Position numbers and translations under genes: made by a program. This document shows positions 24,242-36,499 of a stretch of 64,000 nucleotides of DNA, piece by piece. Numbering within the stretch: position 1 is the first letter of the stretch; each line of letters starts with the position of its first letter. This DNA is from Rhizophagus irregularis. Taxonomy: Eukaryota; Glomeromycota; Glomeromycetes; Glomerales; Glomeraceae. The stretch covers positions 2,504,501-2,568,500 of the forward strand of contig NC_089460.1 of NCBI RefSeq assembly GCF_026210795.1, read 5' to 3'. Below the pieces are notes generated by a model. The model was not told the origin of the DNA. It worked only from the letters and a program-made list of their open reading frames with translations, and made no database searches.

Positions 24242-26943
24242 TTAATTTTTTACCTGTCTTTTATTAGTTGAAAAGGTATCACTAATTCTAAAAGTTTTTA
24301 AAGGATCATTTTTGCGTTTCTATTTTACATATTAATTAAGATTTATTTCTTTAATAAAAGATAAAATGCATAATTTGATGAAAAATTTCAAAATACCTTA
24401 TGGCGATTCTTGGATAATCGTTTTGGTGGATTCTTACGAAAAGGGATAGACCCTAAATCTTCGTTATCCTCTTGTGTAGAACTAACGCCAGAAGGTGGTG
24501 CAATTTTTGGCATTAAATAAGAAGGTATATGTTTCATGTGTTGTTGAACTCTTGCCGGATGAATTGTAGTATCATGACGCAAAATTTTTAAATCATTAGG
24601 ATTATCCTCAAAATGCGCCTTAAATATAATATATATAAACAATTAGCTCTTTATCTTAAATAAAACCCCATTACAAATTTTAAATTATAATTTATACCTT
24701 TAATTTTTCAGAATTCAATATTTCTGATTTAACATCCTTCAACCGTGCTTCTTTAACAGCAATACGTGTAACCGCCCTCAATGCATCTTCCACACGATAA
24801 CGAAATCCCTCTAATTGCTTCATTTCAAATGAATAAGGTTTTATTACAGAATTTGTAAGAGATTGTTTTTTCTCTACACGAGAATAAATTTTTTCATCCT
24901 GTTTTGCTGTTGAACACGTAACATTCTTGTTCTGTCCGACAAGTTCTTTGGGAACAACAAAACTTAAACTCATTCCTCTCTGATTAGCTCGAGCAGTACG
25001 CCCTACCCTATGAGTATAAGATTTTGCTGAAGTTGGAAAATCAAAATTAATAACTGCTGCCACATTTATAAAATCAACACCACGAGATACTCCATATTCT
25101 TTATCTTTCTTTTGTAATCGCAATTTTTTCTTGCTTTTATTTTCAGATGTTGATTTTTTACTCGTTTGAACTTCTTCATCCACATTTGATTCTGAATCTA
25201 TATTAATTAAATAATTATCAGTAAACTAATGTTCATAAGAAAAGTATAGATAATTATAGTCTACATGCCTTCAAATTCTTCTTCGTCCAATTCGTCCAAT
25301 TCGTCATCAGTATCTTGTTCACTTTTAAAATCTCCTTCATCTGTTGCAATAATATAATCATAAACCCCCTTATTAAATTCCTGTACTATATGATATCTAA
25401 TATATAATTAAGATTAGTCGAAACACTATTAATAATTTATTAATTGTTTAGAATGCAAAATTTATCTACCTAGAATTTAAGGGTAATTCTGAATTCAAAA
25501 CACAACTTTTTATTGAGAATTGTTCTAAAAATAATTTCAGTCGATAACATCGATCAATGTCATTAACAAATATTATGCATTTTCCATGAATTAACCGAAG
25601 TTTCAATATAACATATATCAAAAGAAACTTATCCATTTCCGAACATCTAATATAAGAATAAAAACATTATAATCTTAATAAAAATAATGATAAAATCTAA
25701 AAATCTATCGAGCATTAATAATACCTCACGGCGTATTGTGTTAATAGATTGTCTTCCTTTTCCTCATGTAGCGTTAGAATAGCCTTCATTTAATGAAAAG
25801 TAAGATAGTTGATTGATATAGCTTAAATTATAATAATGTAGAATAAACAATTATATACCGGATTTCGTAATAAAAGTTGTTTTAAATTTTCAACATCCTA
25901 AGAGGAAAGAAGAAAAGTAAATTTAATAAGTGAAATGATTAAAATTGAGAAATATATATATATAACCTTCGTCAGTGTTGCACTCATCAATAAGCTTTGA
26001 AATATTTTTGGAAGATATGTCAAAATCTTTTGAAGATCTTCTTCATAACCATATGAGAGAATAAGATCTGCTTCATCGATAACAAGTGACTCTAGACTAT
26101 TGTAAACGATTAAAGACTTAAAAAAGGATTTATTATAAGTATAAATGATAGTTATTAATTTGTATAAAGTTTGTTCTTGTCAGCATACTTGTGATTCGAG
26201 ATGTGCTAATGCACGACTCGGTGTTGCGACAATTATATCCGGCTTTTCTAGTAATATTGACCTTTAGAAGAACAAATTATTAATTTATTACAGAATAAAT
26301 GTATAAATGAAATAATTAACAGTTAATATAAAATTAAAATTACTTTTGTAATTGCACAGGAATGTTACCAGCCAGGTTGGCGACTTTCACATCCTTTGAG
26401 CAATATATTAATAAATCACTCAAGAATTTCGTTATTTGAACAGCAAGTTCTCGAGTAGGGACTAAGATGATTGAACGCGTTGTGATACGTTCTGAAGAAG
26501 ATTCTGGTAAAGCCTGGGTATAAAAGTCATCGAAATAATTTTTATTTTAGTTACTTCTTATCAAATAAATACATGAGTAAAAAAAACTGAAAACTTGAAT
26601 AATATTATAATTTAGTCCTCACTCTGTAAATTCTAGTTTTGAATATAAAAAAGGGTATCAGAGCAAGTTGGCTACTTTAGCGTACTAAGTTATTAAGGGA
26701 TGTGGATATATCTCAAGCTTAAATTGGATGAAAGTTACTACTTACTTCTTTGTTAACCAAGATCTTTTGAACTATAGGTAGACAATAAGCAGCAGTTTTT
26801 CCGCTTCCGGTACGGGCCCGCGCCAAAATATCTTTTCCCGCCAACGCCAACGGGATGGCTTTTGCTTGAATTAAAGTTGGCTTATGAAAGTTGAGTTTTG
26901 ATAAAGCACGAGAAAGTCTAGGATCTAGATCTTTGAACTCCAT
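24242..26943 (-). CDS. DBP9: DEAD-box RNA helicase Dbp9 (DDX56 type)
   Basis: Eleven exons on the minus strand (26943-26746, 26513-26344, 26261-26189, 26116-25967, 25897-25859, 25783-25725, 25646-25470, 25396-25269, 25197-24698, 24618-24397 and 24319-24242) give 597 residues, close to the size of yeast Dbp9. Visible helicase motifs: Walker A ARTGSGKT (43-50), PTREL (85-89), DEAD (161-164), SAT (192-194), a conserved middle with [24 protein letters not shown] (369-374) and HRVGRTAR (394-401). An acidic/lysine-rich insert (about 300-365) precedes SRGVDF, as is typical of Dbp9. The basic C-terminal tail ends [10 protein letters not shown]. The family acts in the nucleolus in 60S ribosome assembly. 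The intron after exon 8 starts with GC (GCATGT); only that boundary keeps the frame. The gene is divergent from NTH1. Confidence 0.93.
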
Positions 26944-27085
26944 TTTTATTTACAAAGCTAAAGCGATAAAATAAATTTTTATCAGCAAAAAAACAATTGC
27001 GTTACACTGCATGATCTTGCATCACTACAATCATGACATAAAGTAAAAAAATTTTGGGAATGCGTCACCTTCACTTAAAAGAAAA
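26944..27085. promoter_or_regulatory. Shared bidirectional promoter DBP9/NTH1
   Basis: Only 142 bp separate the two divergent start codons, so both promoters must lie here or inside the genes. A TGCATGATCTTGCATCA segment (27008-27024) is an imperfect inverted motif. No TATA box stands out. Confidence 0.6.
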
Positions 27086-28377
27086 ATGCCAAAAACAAGA
27101 AATAAATTAGCAACAGATTTTGTAAATTATACTGAGACCATCTCTTCGAGCACAACTTCAAAATATTTCAGTTCGAAAACAAGCGTTATCGAAACAAACA
27201 AACTTAACAAGTCCTCTTCATTAAGTAAAACAGTGACACTTAAAACAGCTCGTAAACATACCAATATTGAAGCAGAAGAGTCTTCGATCAATATAAGTGC
27301 GAATACTTTAGAAAAGAGATTTGATAAGGAACCACCAATTCCGCCAGTCGGCTGGGAAGAAGTATATAATGCTATAAAAGAATATCGCAAAAACATCATA
27401 GCTCCTGTAGATACAATGGGATGTGAAAGGTTGGCTGATGAGCCATCTGATAATATTACACCACAGGTGCTTATTTATTATAGTAAATTATATTGTAACA
27501 ATATACATTGAACGAAAATTTTAATATTTTTAGACATCAAGATTTCAGACCCTTGTATCTTTGATGCTTTCTTCACAAACCAAAGATCATGTTACTGCCG
27601 CTGCAGTTCAAAATCTTCGCCAGAAACTTCCAGGAGGATTAAACTTAGATAGCATGATACAAGCTAATGAAAAATTCTTGGATGAATGCATTTCTAAAGT
27701 AGGATTTCACCGCAAAAAAGCCACGTAAGTACGGAAGATTTATTTTCTGCTATTTAACAAATTATTCATGATCTGATCCTTTTTCAGATATCTTAAACAA
27801 TCAGCTAAAATATGTAAAGAAGAATATGGCGGTGATATACCAAATACTGTTGAAGGTTTAAAGAAATTGCCTGGAGTTGGACCAAAGATGGTTTATATTA
27901 ATTTAGAATGTTATTTTGTAATAAACTTTCTGTCTAAAAAAATTTTATATGAAATCACAGGCATATCTTTGTATGCAAGTTGCTTGGAAACAGTAAGCAA
28001 TCTTGATCGATTTTAGATTAATATATATCAATTTGTAAAATTATTTTACGAATTTATTATCAGAAATGAAGGCATAGGTGTTGACGTTCATGTTCACCGA
28101 ATAACGAATCGTCTTGGTTGGTGTAATACAGAAAAAGCTGGTCCAGAAGCCACTCGAAAGGTAAAAATCAAAAATATTTTTGCATATCATGTTGAAACTT
28201 TTTCAGTTAATAATACTTTATTGTAATGTAAAGTTATTAGAGTCTTGGCTTCCAAGATCATTATGGTATGAAATAAACCCGATGCTTGTTGGATTTGGAC
28301 AAACTACATGCTTCCCACAATACCCAAAATGTTCCAACTGTCCCGTTAAAAAAATGTGTCCTTCGGCAAACTTCTAA
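27086..28377 (+). CDS. NTH1: Endonuclease III-like DNA glycosylase/AP lyase
   Basis: Six exons (27086-27466, 27534-27724, 27788-27890, 27961-27992, 28064-28160 and 28234-28377) give 315 residues. The N-terminal ~85 residues are Ser/Thr/Lys-rich and could serve as a targeting sequence. The catalytic core starts near PPVGWEEVYNAIKEYR. The helix-hairpin-helix LPGVGPK carries the catalytic lysine K224, and the catalytic aspartate is D243 in GVDVHVHR. Four cysteines C294-x6-C301-x2-C304-x5-C310 bind the [4Fe-4S] cluster. The enzyme removes oxidised pyrimidines in nuclear and/or mitochondrial DNA. All key residues are present. An in-frame AG at 28205-28206 could add nine residues before exon 6; I chose 28234 because TRKLLESWLP then aligns with the family without a gap. 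It is convergent with the m-AAA protease gene. Confidence 0.94.
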
Positions 28378-29054
28378 TTGATGATTATTTGTAAAATATT
28401 TTTTGGAATGGTAAGTTGAATGAAAATATTATAGTTAATATGAGATAATAATACATAACAATACATGAGATAAATTATCATGTATTTACACGAGTTTCAA
28501 CTGTATAAACAATATATGTAGTAGTTAGTTCTTACTTTTCTTACTCTAAGATGTTAAATTGACTAATGTATATTGTATCTATTTACCAGTGTATGATACA
28601 AAAATAAACGAACACTCCATTCTCTCATTCACCTCATTGCTTATCACGCTTAAATAGCCTATATCTATAACGATCATTTCGATTACATTGACAGTTCACT
28701 TTTTCACTTTTTCACAAAAAAAATAAAAGGTTATAATAGTGAGTAATGACATAAACGAATCTAATTTAACATGTAATTCAATCAAAATTAACCTACAATT
28801 CCGCTTAACGTTAGAAAGAAAGGCGAAGTTAAACAAATTTTTTTTTTTATAGTCGAGCTAATGAAGAGACGGAATGAAGTGGGGAAACTAAATCAATTAA
28901 AAAAATAGGTGGGAATGATAATCTCAAATTTCACGGCTTATAAATTACATAAAGATACTTCACATTCAAAGATAAATAATTTAATTAGCAAAAGTGATTT
29001 GCATACATTTAAGTAATATATTTTAGATATACTAAATATTAATCATTTAAAAAA
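28378..29054. other. Spacer between convergent NTH1 and m-AAA protease genes
   Basis: Contains the 3' flanks of both genes. No ORF, RNA gene or repeat recognised. Confidence 0.6.
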
Positions 29055-31508
29055 CTATGCATTTGATGATGACTGCGATTGTTCAGCGGATGGGGGTGGT
29101 GGTGTATTTTCTTTAGGATTAAAATATTCTTCATAATTGTTCTTTTCAACAAAAGGTCTTTTCCCTAATAATGATATCATATCGTCTCGATTTAATACTT
29201 CTTTCGATAGTAACAATTGTGCTACTTTTTCAACATCATTTTTTTTATCTGTAAGCAATTTTACAGTTCTTTCATACGCTGACGCTACCAATTTACGAAC
29301 TTCTTCATCGATCATTTTAGCAGTCTCTTCAGAATAAGGTTTTTGGAATTGAGGTTCATTATCATTAGGACTATTGAAAGATAATGGCCCTACATTCGGA
29401 TTCATACCATAAGTTGTAACCTGAGCATAAGCCAACTTGGTGACTCTTTGTAAATCATCATGTGCTCCTGTAGTTATGATATTGAAAAAGATTTGTTCCG
29501 ACACTCTTCCACCCAATGTCATACACATACGATCCAATAATTGTGCTGTGGAATATAAATATTGATCTTTTGGTAAATATTGAGCATAACCAAGCGCGGC
29601 AACACCTCGAGGAATAATTGTAACTTTTAATAAAGGATCGGCATGCTCAAGGAACCATCCGGCAACTGCATGTCCCGCTTCATGATATGCCACAGTCTTC
29701 TTCTCTTCGGGTGATAATACACGAGATTTTCTTTCCAAGCCTGCGACTACACGGTCAATAGCTTGCTCAAAATGTTCCTCAGTAACTGAATCCTTTTGAT
29801 AACGAGCTGCAATAAGAGCTGCTTCATTACACACATTAGCTATATCGGCACCAGAAAATCCTGGTGTCAGCGCGGCTAATCTGTTTGAAAGGTTATTAAT
29901 ATTTTCCCCGGTTTTTATTGGTTTTAAATGTACTTTGAATATTGCACTTCTGCCTTTAATATCTGGTTTATCAATGGAAATATGTCGATCAAAACGTCCT
30001 GGACGCATTAAAGCAGGATCTAATACATCCGGTCTATTAGTACCAGCTAAAACAACAACATGCTCACTAGAACCAAACCCATCCATTTCTACGAGTAATT
30101 GATTTAACGTACTCTCACGTTCATCATTTCCACCAAATTGGCCTATCTTCCCCCTTGATTTTCCAATTGCGTCAATTTCATCCACAAATATTATACAAGG
30201 TGCGTGTTTTTTCGCGTTTGCAAACAAATCACGTACTCTAGACGGACCAACACCAACAAACATTTCAACAAATTCAGATCCTGATACACTTAAGAATGGG
30301 ACACCAGCTTCACCCGCAGTAGCTTTTGCAAGCAAAGTTTTACCGGTACCTGGAGGACCACTTAAAATGGCACCTTTTGGTATTTTAGCACCCAATCTTT
30401 CATAAGCAGTCGGATCTTTCAAGAATTTAACAAATTCCATTATTTCCTCTTTGGCTTCATCCATACCAGCTACATCCTTAAACTTAACTTTGACTTCTGT
30501 TTCCTGATTAAATAATTTAGCTTTAGATTTTCCAATTCCGAAAATCTGTGATCCGGCTGCACCACCAGCTCTTCTGGTAATATAAAATAATGCTCCAGCC
30601 AAAAGTAATGTTGGAGCAAAGTGTAATAGTGTATTCATCAAACTAATTTCATCATGATATGCTACTGGAATACGTTCTGTGGAAGGAATTCCTAATTCTT
30701 TTTGAGCATCATCTAACTTACGTTCAAATGCTTCCACGGATCCTATGCTAAAATAATAAGTTGTTCCGGGTAAAGAAGGAGCGTTTGGATACATTTGCCC
30801 TGTAGCATTTGAATGTAAATGTACTCGAACTTTTTTCCTATTAATTACTACCAATTTATCCACTAAACCTTTATCTAAAAATGTTGTTCTAAATTCCTGC
30901 CATGTGATCTCACGAGAATTATCAACACCGCTGGTAATCTTATACAGAATATATGCGGAGAACAAAAGTGGAAGTAATGTATTAAGATTTAATTGCATAC
31001 TAAAATCTTTAACATTTTGAGGTTGTTTTGAAGATTGTTTTTGTTCACTTTTATAGTTATTTTGAGTAGATTTTGGTGCTTGCTCTTTAACATTTTGCTT
31101 CAATCTTTGTGATTTTTTATTAAAAAAATTCTCAAATCCTTTGGGAATCTTAATTTCACTATCGCTATAACTCCTTTTTTCTTTATCGGAATTTTTAGAT
31201 TCTTCATTATTTTCGGTTTTTTTTTCATTCCCTTTATTCTCTTTACTAAATGGTTGGTTTGTTTCAGTAGCGTATAATCTTAAAAAGTTACTTCTTTCAA
31301 TATTAAAAAATTTTGCACTTTTTGGTGTTACTAGTTTACTAAAATTACTTTTACCATTTCTCTCTATAGGTCTGATATTTCTATTAGTAAGGTATGAACA
31401 AGATCTAGTTAAATAAAACCCTTGTTTGACAGTACTTATGTAAACATTTGTCATTCTAAGATGATTTCCACCCGCTCGAAATATATAAGTACTCATTTTT
31501 TCTTTCAA
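29055..31508 (-). CDS. AFG3: Mitochondrial m-AAA protease subunit (Afg3/Yta12 family)
   Basis: A single uninterrupted ORF of 817 residues, unusual here where most genes have several introns. An Arg/Ser/Tyr-rich N-terminus suggests mitochondrial import. It is followed by a charged low-complexity stretch, a first membrane helix near [17 protein letters not shown], an intermembrane domain, and a second helix near [14 protein letters not shown]. The AAA domain has Walker A GPPGTGKT (384-391), Walker B IIFVDE (439-444) and an arginine-finger region RPGRFDR. The M41 peptidase domain has the zinc motif HEAGH (609-613). The subunit forms ring hexamers in the inner membrane that degrade misfolded proteins and process mitochondrial ribosomal proteins. 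Afg3 and Yta12 are paralogues and I cannot separate them firmly without a tree. Met5 is an alternative start. Confidence 0.95.
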   Translation of the reverse strand: MKEKMSTYIFRAGGNHLRMTNVYISTVKQGFYLTRSCSYLTNRNIRPIERNGKSNFSKLVTPKSAKFFNIERSNFLRLYATETNQPFSKENKGNEKKTENNEESKNSDKEKRSYSDSEIKIPKGFENFFNKKSQRLKQNVKEQAPKSTQNNYKSEQKQSSKQPQNVKDFSMQLNLNTLLPLLFSAYILYKITSGVDNSREITWQEFRTTFLDKGLVDKLVVINRKKVRVHLHSNATGQMYPNAPSLPGTTYYFSIGSVEAFERKLDDAQKELGIPSTERIPVAYHDEISLMNTLLHFAPTLLLAGALFYITRRAGGAAGSQIFGIGKSKAKLFNQETEVKVKFKDVAGMDEAKEEIMEFVKFLKDPTAYERLGAKIPKGAILSGPPGTGKTLLAKATAGEAGVPFLSVSGSEFVEMFVGVGPSRVRDLFANAKKHAPCIIFVDEIDAIGKSRGKIGQFGGNDERESTLNQLLVEMDGFGSSEHVVVLAGTNRPDVLDPALMRPGRFDRHISIDKPDIKGRSAIFKVHLKPIKTGENINNLSNRLAALTPGFSGADIANVCNEAALIAARYQKDSVTEEHFEQAIDRVVAGLERKSRVLSPEEKKTVAYHEAGHAVAGWFLEHADPLLKVTIIPRGVAALGYAQYLPKDQYLYSTAQLLDRMCMTLGGRVSEQIFFNIITTGAHDDLQRVTKLAYAQVTTYGMNPNVGPLSFNSPNDNEPQFQKPYSEETAKMIDEEVRKLVASAYERTVKLLTDKKNDVEKVAQLLLSKEVLNRDDMISLLGKRPFVEKNNYEEYFNPKENTPPPPSAEQSQSSSNA

Positions 31509-33802
31509 AAGAATTTTAAACTGGTAATTATTTAAATAAAATATAAAATCGATTTATGATCAGAAATTTATTTTTTTTTTACGTCACGTTTATTAATATC
31601 ACTCCGGAAAAATAGCTGATTGACGGATAGACTGAACTTGGTTTTCTGTAGTCAACCAAATATACTTCGAGCAAGGCATCCCTGTCTATACTTAGAATGT
31701 AAGTCTTACTTGTGCCCCCTATTTACATATATTTCTATATTATATAGTTTGAGAATAATCAGGGTTTTTTCCCGAAAGAAAAAACATTGCTGTTCCACTC
31801 CTCATGAAATTATTACGTTATACCCAGAACCGTGTGATTATTATTTTTCTACATTCTCTAAAATAAATTTGCTCTTTAGTCTAAAAGCAGCTTTCTATTT
31901 TTTTTTTTTGATAAAATAATTAATAGCTTTAATTAAGAAATATTATCAACCAATTCAATAATTCTACCAATAGAATGATTTACAAATTATTCAAGCCTGT
32001 TTTTGTATTACTAATAAAGATGAATCTTCTTAATACCTATAGGAAGCAACCAATTTTATTGAATCTTTTGAAAAATCAGTTTATCAACTTTTTATAATAT
32101 TAAAAACTTGAAATAAAAGAATATACCCTTTTTTTATTGCATGTAGGTTTTGCTGCTATATTATTTAAATGAAAATAATTTTACAGGTTGAATTGAACAA
32201 ATTTAATATAATTAAAATATATTTAAAAAAACTAATGCACTTGAAATATATATAATCTCCAACAAGAATTCAGTTATAAATCAGATGAAGTTGAAATATG
32301 CAAATTAAAACTATTTTTAATTTACCACTGGGTTTTATATATTAGTACATTTAAAGTGATCATCATACTTTCTTTTCTATTGGGCTCTGCCCATTTTTTC
32401 CCAAGAAGTTTTGGATGAAAAGTATAAGGACTTTTTGCCTTGAGTGACAGTACAAGGACTTTTAGATGTTTTATGAAGTTATTATTGAGGTCTTTGGTTT
32501 CACCTGAACTTCTTATGGCTTATATTGAGTTAGAACCATTATTATGAGTCTTGGAGTTACCAACAATAATGTAAGATGGCAGTTCCATACAAATGTTCCT
32601 CTGGGCTTTCTGAAAGGTTAAAAAGTAATGCGTCTTAGTTCTTACGCCTTTAAAGTCTAACTAGCCAAGTGATTAGCAGGCTGGACTGTTATTTCTTGAA
32701 AAAAGCTTATTGACCAATATATTTCTTACTAGTTGATATTTATTAATGGGAAGTTGGTCTTCTAATATAAAAAGACAGAGTTGAGGTGTATACTTTATTT
32801 GGTATTTTTTACTTAGGTTTTTCTCATTGCACTTCAAGTTTTTCTGAGATTTATAACTTTATTTTTTGTTTTTCATTTTTCTTGATTACTTTTTTTGGCA
32901 TAATCTTATTTTCTTTGAGGGGTGGAAAAATACTGGAAAATTTGATTGTCATGGTAACTTGGTATTACATTTTCAAAATCAATGATCATTCGGGTGATAA
33001 GGAAGGTGACAGGTTAGTTGAATACCGCAGTTTTTGTAATATGCTGATCAAGTTGATTACATGTTGGACTATTATTGGTTTGATTTATTTAGGTAGATCT
33101 TAGGTCAATAGATCGTTCAAAATGAGGTGGGTATCCCTGTTGGAATTGCATGACATTAAAAAGTTACTAAAGACTTTTATAAAGTAAATTTGTTATCCAT
33201 AGTATGTAGTTAAATAGAGAAAATTGAATTTTATGCGTTTTTAATGGTGCTAATGGTAGTTTAGAAGTATTAGACTGATTCTAGAAATGGGTAAGGTGCT
33301 GATCTACTAAATGGATTACATATAGCATAATCGATTCTACCTTATATGAAATATTACTTGGAAGAAAGGGTAACTATTATTATTTATATAGAGAGTAGGG
33401 GTTAATAATTTTAACTTTTCTCTTTATGTATTTTTTGGAAGATTATTTGTTCTTGTATTAGTTAGTTCTGCACTTTGTTGTAATTCTTTCTTGAATACCT
33501 GGTATTCTCTAAAGTAACTTGCAATAAAAATTAATAAAATTCAAGCACAAGTTATATTAAACTATATTAGTATATTTAAGTTTGGTTAATAATTTTTTGC
33601 AATTATTTACATAGTAATAATTTAAAAAGTCAAAAAATTCTTGAATTATTTTTAATAAAATTACAGTATTAAAGTAAATATATTTTATGAGAAAATAATG
33701 CAGTAAGTATTAAAAATTCCATTAAATAATTATTTTTAGCAACAAATAAATATTTTATTATATAAACAAATGCTTTTTTATAATGCTTAATAATGTTAAA
33801 AG
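31509..33802. other. Intergenic region, central part less AT-rich
   Basis: No gene is supported. About 32340-33530 has visibly more G and C and less homopolymer than its surroundings, and might be a decayed transposon or gene. Its longest ORF (32786-33103) begins with a non-ATG codon and shows no recognisable motif. The ORF at 31620-31919, divergent from the protease gene, also lacks an ATG start. Confidence 0.4.
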
Positions 33803-34130
33803 TAGGGCCTTATAGGACCCTGAACAATACTGATACAACTCACATTTGAGTTTGTGTAGAGTTTATATTAAAATTTTTCAAAGTTGCATATTACAGGGGT
33901 ATTTTCAAAATTTTATTATCCTACAAACCCCTGATTTTAACACAACCAGTATTTCAATTTTAATGAAATTTATATCATTGGATTTGTCTCGATGAGGAGA
34001 TTATAATGATAGTAAAATCGAATTCCTAACTTCAATATTGATAGAGTTATGTCATAAAATGTATTTTTACTTTGATACTTAAAATTTACTTGTGAGTTAT
34101 ATTAGTATTATTTGGGGTCTTGGCCTTATA
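33803..34130. mobile_element. 328-bp MITE, GGCCTTATA ends
   Basis: The left arm (GGGCCTTATAGGACCCTGAA...AATACTGATACAACTCACA) pairs with the inverse of the right arm ending GGGGTCTTGGCCTTATA over about 45 bp. It contains one copy of the 23-bp palindrome block (33981-34003) with its flanks in inverse orientation. It abuts the next MITE directly. Confidence 0.7.
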
Positions 34131-34131
34131 C

Positions 34132-34556
34132 TATATAGCAGTGTTAGCACTTTAGCCATTTGGCTAAGATTGGCTATTGGCCATTTAGCCATTTGGCCAT
34201 GACCAAAATAGCCAAATTTAAATTTTAACTGGTTATAATTAGCCAAAATATTTATATATTTAAATAAAGTAAATAATAAAATTTAATAACTTTAAAATTT
34301 TCTGGTAATATTTCAATAAAAGATTTACAATTAAATAACATTTTAAAATATTTGTATTTTAGATATAAGATAATATAATTTTTTAACATTATATTAATAT
34401 TATTTGTAAATCTTAGCCAAAAAAATTTGATTATAATTAATTTCTAATAGTATTTTAACTGCTAATTTTGGCTGTTGTTTTTGGCTGATCTGTTAAATTG
34501 ACTAATAGCCAAATAAATTAGCTTAGTTACAGTCAAATGCTAATACTGCTATATAG
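34132..34556. mobile_element. 425-bp MITE, TATATAGCAGTRTTAGCA ends
   Basis: TATATAGCAGTGTTAGCA at the left and TGCTAATACTGCTATATA at the right are inverted copies. The subterminal regions are dense in GGCCA/AGCCAAA motifs on both sides. No ORF. Confidence 0.72.
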
Positions 34557-35236
34557 CTAAAAATGACTTACTCAAATAAAATCTACTTATTGGATATAAT
34601 TATATAAAGTACTATTATATATGATAAAAGGTTTGTAATTTAGTAATATTGCTTTTATATATATTTTTTTATTACTTTTACTTTAATAAAATTGCAAAAT
34701 ACACTGCAATAATTAAAAAAAAAATTCTTAATATACAGATTTTATTAAAAAATATATAATATTATATATTTTTTTATCTGCTTTGCAAGTTTATTTAAAA
34801 TATTAAAAATGGCTTTAAATGTTATTTTTGACTTATTTGACAAATTTTTTTTTTCTGATATCTGGCTAAACTCTTTTTGCTAAAAATTTCAATTTCATTA
34901 TCAATTAATTTCAGTTTCATTATTGACTAAACTAAATAGTAATAATTTTTAATTTTAATTTTTAGCGCATCTTTACATTATAACTATCCCATATAAAAAG
35001 TAATTTTTATAATTGAAAATTGTGAACCATCATACGATAATCATTATTTATTACTAATGATGTGTTATTCTTTTTTGTAATACCTGCCAGATAATTTTTT
35101 TTCCATTATTAGAATCTTAAAAAGCCTATTACAAACAAGTGTAGTATTTAAAATTGTCTTTATTTACTGTATTTAATTTTTTTTGACTAGTCTTGTTGTT
35201 ATATATGATGAGTTGTGAACAAACAGTTGCTTTTTT

Positions 35237-35335
35237 CATTAAATTATACTTTAGTTTTGTTAGAATTTACTTTAGTTTTACTAGACTTTACTTTGGCTTT
35301 ATTAGATTTTGTTTTAGTTTTATTAGTATTAGAAA
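35237..35335. repeat. 21-bp minisatellite, about 4.5 units
   Basis: Units of the type TTACTTTAGTTTTACTAGACT with a few changes each. The Phe-rich ORFs overlapping it are repeat translations. Confidence 0.8.
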
Positions 35336-35361
35336 ATTTCAATTTTATATATTATATACTG

Positions 35362-35534
35362 TACATGCTGTCCAAATTATTTTGGTATGCCATAATTATA
35401 ATTTGGGATGTCGTAATTTATTCAGTTTATATATAATTTACTATGTAAAGTGCTAAAATAATTTGGGATGTCATAATTGAATTTGGAATTTTACTTATAA
35501 TTACAGCAGTCCAAAATAATTTGAGTGGCATATA
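35362..35534. mobile_element. 173-bp MITE, copy 1
   Basis: The left end TACATGCTGTCCAAATTATT and right end AATAATTTGAGTGGCATATA are inverted, with repeated AATTTGGGATGYCATAATT inside. About 90% identical over its full length to 58898-59070, in the same orientation. TA-bordered, so probably Tc1/mariner-derived. Confidence 0.85.
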
Positions 35535-36499
35535 TAGTATATTATATACTTGAAATCTTATCATTGACATATCTGCCAATCTGTGGAATTAACAAAATTT
35601 GTTTGAATTAAGGAATTTGACAATAATTTAATAAAAATTAGGTAAATTAAGTTTCACAAAAATGATCACACTTGTACTACATAATCATATGACAGATATC
35701 AAGAAATTACTTCAACAAAAAAGTAGTGTTAAAAAATTTTTTTCTTTCATAAACTCCTTATTAAACTTCCTATCAACTTTCCCATCAACTTTTCAACCAA
35801 TTTTTACATTAAGTAAGTTGAGAATTTTTGCAAGTATATTAGTAATTATTTTATATTAGATACAACTTGAAGCTGTTTTTTTATTTTTATTTTTATAGTT
35901 TATAGAAAAAATTTATTTAGAAAGCAAAATTATTTAAAAAAAATATTTTAATAAATAAATAACTCTAAATATTAATAACAATGTTTTAGCAAATTTAGAT
36001 TATATATTAATTACTAGTTGTTTAATTAAAATCTATTTGATATTTATTATTAATTATTTTTCAGTTAATTTTTTTTCGTTAAATCATTAAATATTCTGGA
36101 TTTTGTAAAGTTTTTCTTTTTTTTTTTAATAAACTAACTTTATAATATTTTTTTCCTTTTTTTCTAGAAATTTCTTTTACTGGTTTTGGGTTAAAGAAGT
36201 AAATATTTTGGAAGAGGTCTTAAAAGTTTTTTTTATATATTTTTTAATATTTTTTCTTATGTAGAAATGGATTTTGATCGATTTTAATCAATACTGTGCT
36301 ACATAACTAATAATTGGCAAATTCCGCAAATCAGTAAATATGATAACTTTTTTGATTTGGAAATACTTATAAAGGAAAGTGAAATCGATCAAAATTGCTA
36401 TATTCTTGTGAAATTTTATTTGGTTTTATTAACTTTCATTAATAAAGCAATTTTGTATATTGTACATTTGAAACATTAACAGTAATAACTTTATTTAAT

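Noticed and set aside
31620-31919. 99-codon ORF divergent from the m-AAA protease gene
   Set aside because: Non-ATG start, no motif, in probable promoter DNA.
32786-33103. 105-codon hydrophobic ORF
   Set aside because: Begins with GTG, no family resemblance; Phe/Ile-rich as expected from T-rich sequence.
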